Below, one piece after another: positions 7,646 to 12,262 of a DNA stretch of 12,262 nt. The stretch's first letter is position 1; each line of letters opens with the position of its first letter. The notes beneath the pieces were generated by a model, which saw only the letters and a list, made by a program, of their open reading frames with translations, searched no databases and was not told the origin of the DNA. Source of the stretch: an uncultured Alistipes sp. (GTDB taxonomy: Bacteria; Bacteroidota; Bacteroidia; Bacteroidales; Rikenellaceae); contig CAMWYI010000042.1 of NCBI GenBank assembly GCA_947178455.1, positions 1-12,262 of the forward strand, in the 5' to 3' direction. The position numbers were made by a program, and so were the translations under genes.

Positions 7646-10600
7646 TTAGAACGAAATCTCGATACCGCCCATTACCGTGCGCTGCTGCGGATAGTAGCCG
7701 TTGGTCACGTTGGGCCATTCGGGATCGACGCCCTCGGGCAGACCCGACCATGTGAGGAGGTTGTTGCCCTCGACATAGACCTTGACTTTCGACATGCGCA
7801 GTTTGCTGATCCACTGTTTGGGCAGCGAGTAACCCAAGTGGATGGATTTCAGACGCAGATACTTGCCGTCGCGATACCAGAACGTCGATGCGTGGGCGTT
7901 GCTGCTGTTGGGCGGCGTGAGCGACAGACGCGGATACTGGGCATTGGTGTTCTCGGGCGTCCAAGCGTTCTCGACCAAATAGCGCGGAGCGTTGGCACCG
8001 GACTTGAACGGACGGGTGAAAATCGTCGAGTCCTCGTTCCAGTTGTACCACGTACCCATAAGCGAGATGTCGCAAATGGCAGCACCGGCGAACAGGATGT
8101 CGAATTCGAGACCTTTCCATTCGGCGTTGAGGTTGATGCTACCGTTGAACTGCGGACGCTGGCCGCGACCGATGTAAGCGCGGTCTTGGTCGTAGGTGAT
8201 TACGCCGTCGCCGTTGAGGTCTTTATACTTGATGTCGCCGACCTGCGGGCGCATGCCCTGAATGAAGGGCGAATTGTCGATTTCCTCTTCGCTCTGGAAC
8301 AGACCGTCAGCGATGTAACCCATCGCCATCGAGCGCGAGTGGCCGAGGTGTTTGGCGTAGTCGGGCGTGTTGGGGCTGTCCTGATACTTGATCCAGCGGT
8401 CTTTGGCCCACGTCATGTTGACCGTGATGCCGTAGGTGAAGTCCTTGCCGATGCGGTTGCGGTGGGTCAACTTCACGTCGATACCGCGCACATCCTGTGC
8501 GTTGTTGTTCACGTACGAGGGGTAGTAGCCGCCCATCGAAGCGGGTTTGCCGCTGTTGGAGGCGAGGATGTCGAAGATGTAGTTGTAGTAAGCGTCGAAC
8601 TCGATGCCCAGCTTACCGTTCCACATCGCCAAGTCGAAACCGATGTTGTAGGAGTAGTTGCGCTCCCATGTGAGCAGCTGGTTGGCTACGACCGAGGTCA
8701 TGATGCCGTTCTGGCCCGCGCCGCCCAATACGACGTTGGGAGCGGACGATACGTTCGAGAAGGTGCTCAAATAAGCGTAAGCGGCCGAACCGCCGTCATC
8801 GCCCAGCGAACCGAACGAAGCACGGATTTTGAGGTTGTCGACGATTTTGCGTGCCGACTGGAAGAAATCCTCTTCCGAAGCGCGCCAGCCGAGCGACACG
8901 GAGGGGAAGAAGCCCCAGCGTTTGCCGCTGATGTTGCCGATGAACTTGTACGAACCGTCGTAACGACCCGAGAACTCGGCCAAATACTTGTCCGCGTAGT
9001 TGTATTGGGCGCGGATAGCCAAACCGGCACGGCGGTTGGCGCTGCTGCTGCCGCTGATCGGAGCATCGGCAGGCGTGACGGCATAGCTCAATTCGGGAAG
9101 TTCCTTGAAAGGAATGTCCTTACCGGCGGCCGAGAAGCTGTTGGACTTGTAGTCGCGGGTTTCGAGCAGTGCGAGCAGGCTCACCTTGTGCTTTTCGGCG
9201 AAAGTGCGGTCGTAGGAGATGCTGGCCTGCGAGGTGATGCGGCGTCCCTGCGAGTAACCCTCGGAGAGGTTATTAGTCTTCTTGCCTGTGCTGACATTGG
9301 CGTTGTTGCGCGGGTCGGAAGCCTTGCGGTAGGTGATTTCCTGCGTGTCGGCGTTGGGAATGCTGGCCATCATGACGAAGTAGGGCGTCGAAAGGATTTT
9401 CGACGTGGTGGACGAACGGTCGTACGAGCCCATGACTTTGAGGCTCAACCCCTCGACCCACGGCAAATCCCATTGCAGGGCGGCGTTGGTCTGGATGCCG
9501 ATAGCCTGCGATTTGGAGTAACCCGACAACTCGGTAGCGGCTACGGGGTTAATCGTGTTGCCGTGGTTGTTTACGCTGGCTGCGGGCATTCCCTCATACG
9601 TCATCGGCAGGTAAGGATGCGCGTAAGCGGCCTGTTCGGCAATCGAAAGCCAAGCATACGAAGCACCTGCACCGGCCGAGCCGCCTGCGGAGAATCCGGG
9701 AGCCATGCGGTCGCCGATGCTGCCCGAGAGACCCATTTTGAAAGTGAGGCTGCGGGCAATCTTCGATTCGAGGTTCATACGGATGTTGTACCGGTCGTAA
9801 TCGAAGTTCTTGATGTTGCCCTGCTGGTTCATGTAACCCAGCGAAGCGAAGTAGTTGAAGCGTTCCGAACCGCCCGTCGAGGTGATGCTGTGCTGCTGGG
9901 TCGTACCGGTGCCGAACACCTCTTTGATCCAGTTGGTGTTGCCCCAGCCGTTGATGCCCTGTTTCATCATCTCTACCTGCTGGGCGGTGAAGACAGGTTC
10001 GTTGCCGTCCATTTCCAGCGCCTTGTTATACCAGTAGGCATAACTCGGGCCGTCGAGGAACTCGGGGTAGGAGGTGTTGAACGAAGCGCCGTAGGAACCT
10101 TTGTAGGTCAGCGTCATGTCGCCCTGACGGCCTTTCTTGGTGGTGACGATCATCACACCGCCGGCACCTTCGAGACCGTAGACTGCAACGGCCGCACCGT
10201 CTTTGAGCAACGTCACCGATTCCACGTCGTTGGGGTCGATGTCATTGATCGAACGAGGCACGCCGTCGACGATGTAGAGGATACCGGCTTTGGAACCGCG
10301 AATGGTCATCGACGCTTGGTCCGAACCGGGCTGACCCGAGTTCTGCACCGAGATAAGACCCGTCATGCGGCCGGCCAGACCCTGCGAGATGTTGGTCATC
10401 GGCATCTTCTGCAACTCCTTGCCGTCGATAGCCGAAACGGCGGCCGTGATGTCGGCGCGGCGCTGGTCGCCGTAACCGATTACGACCACCTCATCGAGGT
10501 GAGCCGCATCCTCTTTGAGGATGATGTCGAGATGTGTTTCCCCCCCCCTCACGGTGGCCTTTTGAGAGGTCATACCGAGGAAAGAGAAAGCGATCGTGCT

Positions 10601-10852
10601 GCCCTGCGGCGCCTCGATTACGTAATTACCCCGGGCATCGGTGGTCGTACCTTTGTTGGTGTTTTCGACCACGACGGTTACGCCGACGAGCGGGCTGCCG
10701 CTTTCATCGGTGACCGTACCCCTGATTGCGGTCGGCTGTGCCGGGGCCATACCCGTACCGACCAACAGCAAAGCCAGTGTCAACAGACACGACTTCGCTG
10801 CCAGGGAATTCCAAAAGTTAGAGAAAAACTCTTTCATAGATTGGAATAGCAT
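7646..10852 (-). CDS. susC: SusC/RagA-family TonB-dependent outer-membrane glycan transporter
   Basis: A 1068-residue TonB-dependent transporter. After a signal peptide (cleavage near APAQ, residues 36-39) comes a carboxypeptidase-regulatory-like Ig domain, IRGTVTDESGSPLVGVTV to about residue 112. Next is the TonB box region LDEVVVIGYGDQRRADITAAV (119-139) and the plug, with LYIVDGVP and VESVTLLKDGAAVAVYGLEGAGGVMIVTTKKG. The rest is a long 22-strand-type beta-barrel ending in GGIEISF with a terminal aromatic, as expected. There is no STN domain in front, so direct signalling to an anti-sigma factor is unlikely. The gene starts 15 bp after the first GHL10 gene; the ATG at 10837 (MKEFFSNFW) is a good alternative start. 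Codons 102-104 form part of a 9-G run (listed separately). It imports the oligosaccharide captured by SusD, powered by TonB-ExbBD. Confidence 0.97.
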   Translation of the reverse strand: MLFQSMKEFFSNFWNSLAAKSCLLTLALLLVGTGMAPAQPTAIRGTVTDESGSPLVGVTVVVENTNKGTTTDARGNYVIEAPQGSTIAFSFLGMTSQKATVRGGETHLDIILKEDAAHLDEVVVIGYGDQRRADITAAVSAIDGKELQKMPMTNISQGLAGRMTGLISVQNSGQPGSDQASMTIRGSKAGILYIVDGVPRSINDIDPNDVESVTLLKDGAAVAVYGLEGAGGVMIVTTKKGRQGDMTLTYKGSYGASFNTSYPEFLDGPSYAYWYNKALEMDGNEPVFTAQQVEMMKQGINGWGNTNWIKEVFGTGTTQQHSITSTGGSERFNYFASLGYMNQQGNIKNFDYDRYNIRMNLESKIARSLTFKMGLSGSIGDRMAPGFSAGGSAGAGASYAWLSIAEQAAYAHPYLPMTYEGMPAASVNNHGNTINPVAATELSGYSKSQAIGIQTNAALQWDLPWVEGLSLKVMGSYDRSSTTSKILSTPYFVMMASIPNADTQEITYRKASDPRNNANVSTGKKTNNLSEGYSQGRRITSQASISYDRTFAEKHKVSLLALLETRDYKSNSFSAAGKDIPFKELPELSYAVTPADAPISGSSSANRRAGLAIRAQYNYADKYLAEFSGRYDGSYKFIGNISGKRWGFFPSVSLGWRASEEDFFQSARKIVDNLKIRASFGSLGDDGGSAAYAYLSTFSNVSSAPNVVLGGAGQNGIMTSVVANQLLTWERNYSYNIGFDLAMWNGKLGIEFDAYYNYIFDILASNSGKPASMGGYYPSYVNNNAQDVRGIDVKLTHRNRIGKDFTYGITVNMTWAKDRWIKYQDSPNTPDYAKHLGHSRSMAMGYIADGLFQSEEEIDNSPFIQGMRPQVGDIKYKDLNGDGVITYDQDRAYIGRGQRPQFNGSINLNAEWKGLEFDILFAGAAICDISLMGTWYNWNEDSTIFTRPFKSGANAPRYLVENAWTPENTNAQYPRLSLTPPNSSNAHASTFWYRDGKYLRLKSIHLGYSLPKQWISKLRMSKVKVYVEGNNLLTWSGLPEGVDPEWPNVTNGYYPQQRTVMGGIEISF
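10540..10548 (-). repeat. Poly-G tract (G9 on the coding strand) within susC
   Basis: Nine consecutive C on the plus strand read as AGG GGG GGG G in susC, encoding Arg102-Gly103-Gly104 and the first base of Glu105. The frame is intact with nine. Gain or loss of one G would shift the frame before the TonB box and abolish the transporter. Neighbouring glycines mostly use GGC or GGT, so the run is not forced by the protein sequence. Confidence 0.95.
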
Positions 10853-10867
10853 TTAGTTATTAGTAAA

Positions 10868-12199
10868 TTAGATTGGGTGTTGATTGCTTTCCTGAGCGGC
10901 GGCCGCACCCTCGGCGAGGGGCTGCCACCAGTTGCGTTTGATGATGTGCGCTACGTCGAAAATCATCAGACCGTCGGTCGAACGCAGCGCTTCGGCGACG
11001 GCGCGTTTGAACTGTTCGCTGTTGCCGTCGTACTGCTCGACGTAGAGCGAGCCGATGACCGGAACCGCTCCGCACGTGAGTTTGCGGGCCCATTCGGCAC
11101 CGCCCTCGATGCAGTACCAGTAGCTCTGTTCGTCGGTCATACCGGCTTCGGTGCGCTGGCCGACCGCTCCGTTGGCTTGGTCGACTTCGGCTTTGGTCAC
11201 GAGCGTGTAGTAGAGGCCCGTCATGTAGATGTCGAGTTGGTCGGCATAGCCGGTGTGGCGGTATTCGGGCGTTGCCCAGTCGAAATACTCCGACGGGTCG
11301 AATGCCGGGCTGGCCCAGTTGACGCCCACATAATAATAGGTGGGATACCATGCTCCGGTGTAGTCGCCGATGAGCAGGTCGGGGTTGACCCCTTTCAACA
11401 CGGCGTGGCTCTTTTCGACGAACGACTTGATGACACCGGCGCGCCACTCGATCCACTTGCGGAAGAGCGGGCCCTGCTGCCATTTCCACGTTCCGGCGGC
11501 GTCCTTTTTCCAGTAGAGGATGTCTTCGGGGAAGTGTTTTACCTTGACACCGGCGTAATCCTCGAAAAGCTGTTTGGACAGCGGGCTGAAATCCGACGTG
11601 ATGTCGTCGAAACGCACGCGGTCGAAGATGATACCGTCGACGGTGGGGTATTTTTCGGCGAATTCGCGCAGAATATCCAGCTCATAGGCCTGCACTTCAG
11701 GGTTGGCGGGGTTGAGCATGCCGTTGTAGTTGGTCTTGATGGTGCTGATGGGGACGATGCCCTGCGGCGTGGAGACCAGCGACTGCCAAGCGGCGTGGTC
11801 GTCGTAGATGATGCCGCGGTCGAAGTAGTTGTGGCCGCCGGCAAAGATGTTCAACGACCCGAAGACGCGCATGCCCAGCTCGTGGCCGATGCGGATGTAG
11901 TGGTCGAGCACGTCGTAATCCTCCGAGCGGGGAACGCCTGCCCATTCGTACATGAACGGCGCGTAGGCGCTCTTGTAAACCGTTTCGCCCATGATGGATT
12001 TGACATCTATCACGGCGTCGGTGAAGCCTGCGTCGCGGCATTTTTCCAAATAATAGCGGATAGAATCCGGATGGTTCGATAGGGCGAAGTTGGCTTCGCA
12101 GTCGAACCACATGTAGAGCCGTTTCTCGGGCCCGTCGGCCGTCGGAGTGCAGGCGTAAGCGGCGCATGCCGCGCAAAGCAAGGTCAAAAATTTCTTCAT
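10868..12199 (-). CDS. GHL10 (DUF187-like) glycoside hydrolase lipoprotein, first copy
   Basis: First visible gene of the operon: 443 residues, signal peptide with lipobox AYAC (Cys17), then TPTADGPE. The barrel follows the GHL10/DigH pattern: RLYMWFDCEANF (27-38), AGFTDAVIDVKS (57-68), LGMRVFGSLNIFAGGHN (108-124), LNPANPEVQAYE (162-173), VDGIIFDRVRFDD (187-199), VNPDLLIGDYTGAW (271-284), VGVNWASP (291-298), GYADQLDIYMTGLY (317-330) and GLMIFDVAHI (410-419). Asp193 of IIFDRVRFD is the likely conserved active-site aspartate (inference by family alignment). The protein is probably anchored in the outer membrane, facing the surface or the periplasm. DigH cleaves denuded peptidoglycan glycan strands, but this copy is distant and its substrate may differ. 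The stop is 15 bp before the susC start, so co-transcription is likely. Paralogue of the 4053-2674 gene; the two differ most in the N-terminal linker and around residues 335-390. Confidence 0.87.
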   Translation of the reverse strand: MKKFLTLLCAACAAYACTPTADGPEKRLYMWFDCEANFALSNHPDSIRYYLEKCRDAGFTDAVIDVKSIMGETVYKSAYAPFMYEWAGVPRSEDYDVLDHYIRIGHELGMRVFGSLNIFAGGHNYFDRGIIYDDHAAWQSLVSTPQGIVPISTIKTNYNGMLNPANPEVQAYELDILREFAEKYPTVDGIIFDRVRFDDITSDFSPLSKQLFEDYAGVKVKHFPEDILYWKKDAAGTWKWQQGPLFRKWIEWRAGVIKSFVEKSHAVLKGVNPDLLIGDYTGAWYPTYYYVGVNWASPAFDPSEYFDWATPEYRHTGYADQLDIYMTGLYYTLVTKAEVDQANGAVGQRTEAGMTDEQSYWYCIEGGAEWARKLTCGAVPVIGSLYVEQYDGNSEQFKRAVAEALRSTDGLMIFDVAHIIKRNWWQPLAEGAAAAQESNQHPI

Positions 12200-12262
12200 G
12201 TCGTATTGGGAAGTAGGGAGTCGGTTAAATTCCTATTTTTCTTGTTGTTTTAAGTGTAAAAC
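12200..12262 (-). other. Upstream leader of the operon (no clear promoter or SD)
   Basis: These 63 bp precede the first gene and are AT-rich in their distal half (GAAAAATAGGAATTTAACC on the coding strand). I looked for the Bacteroidota -33 TTTG and -7 TAnnTTTG elements and found no convincing match. No purine-rich Shine-Dalgarno sequence is seen before the ATG, which is normal for the phylum. The operon may start here, or it may continue from genes beyond the right edge. Confidence 0.4.

Noticed and set aside
4514..8765. Shared 15-bp string (gatacgttcgagaag) in the DUF5018 gene and in susC
   Set aside because: Both copies encode the common FSNVS-type sequence and flanks do not match; best seen as chance.
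7625..10849. A 1074-codon open frame on the plus strand opposite susC
   Set aside because: It mirrors the susC frame codon for codon. GC-biased third positions and few TTA/CTA/TCA codons in susC leave the complementary frame open. The product has no recognisable domain, while susC is unmistakable.

Overview
All eight recognisable genes lie on the minus strand and read from right to left. They encode outer-membrane, periplasmic, inner-membrane and probably cytoplasmic parts of one glycan-uptake operon, a polysaccharide utilisation locus (PUL) built on a SusC/SusD pair. The SusCD pair, the lipoprotein signal peptides, the absence of clear Shine-Dalgarno sequences and the high GC content (roughly 55-58% by eye) point to a gut Bacteroidota of the Alistipes/Rikenellaceae type. 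Bacteroides usually has lower GC. The genus is an inference.

Layout in transcription order: a GHL10-type glycoside hydrolase lipoprotein (12199-10868); the SusC-like TonB-dependent transporter (10852-7646); the SusD-like glycan-binding lipoprotein (7625-5943); a DUF5018-type surface lipoprotein with a poly-acidic tail (5917-4133); a 79-bp gap holding a perfect 10-bp hairpin; a second GHL10 lipoprotein, paralogous to the first (4053-2674); an exported SGNH/GDSL esterase (2665-1982); a multi-pass DUF5009/HGSNAT-like membrane protein (1980-580); and a DUF4434 glycoside-hydrolase-like protein with no signal peptide, which runs off the left edge (564-1). The other gaps are 1 to 25 bp, so one transcript is likely. 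No regulator, sigma/anti-sigma pair, RNA gene, insertion sequence or CRISPR array is visible.

Working model (inference): the DUF5018 protein and SusD bind a glycan at the surface and SusC imports it. The two GHL10 enzymes cut it at the surface or in the periplasm, and the SGNH enzyme removes ester (probably O-acetyl) groups. DUF5009 acts on or carries a (possibly amino-) sugar at the inner membrane, and DUF4434 finishes the breakdown in the cytoplasm. None of the enzymes seen here can be tied to a well-characterised glycoside hydrolase family, so the substrate is unknown. The most notable points are this all-'DUF' enzyme set, a 9-G run inside susC that could switch expression by slippage, and the hairpin that splits the operon into a capture half and a processing half.
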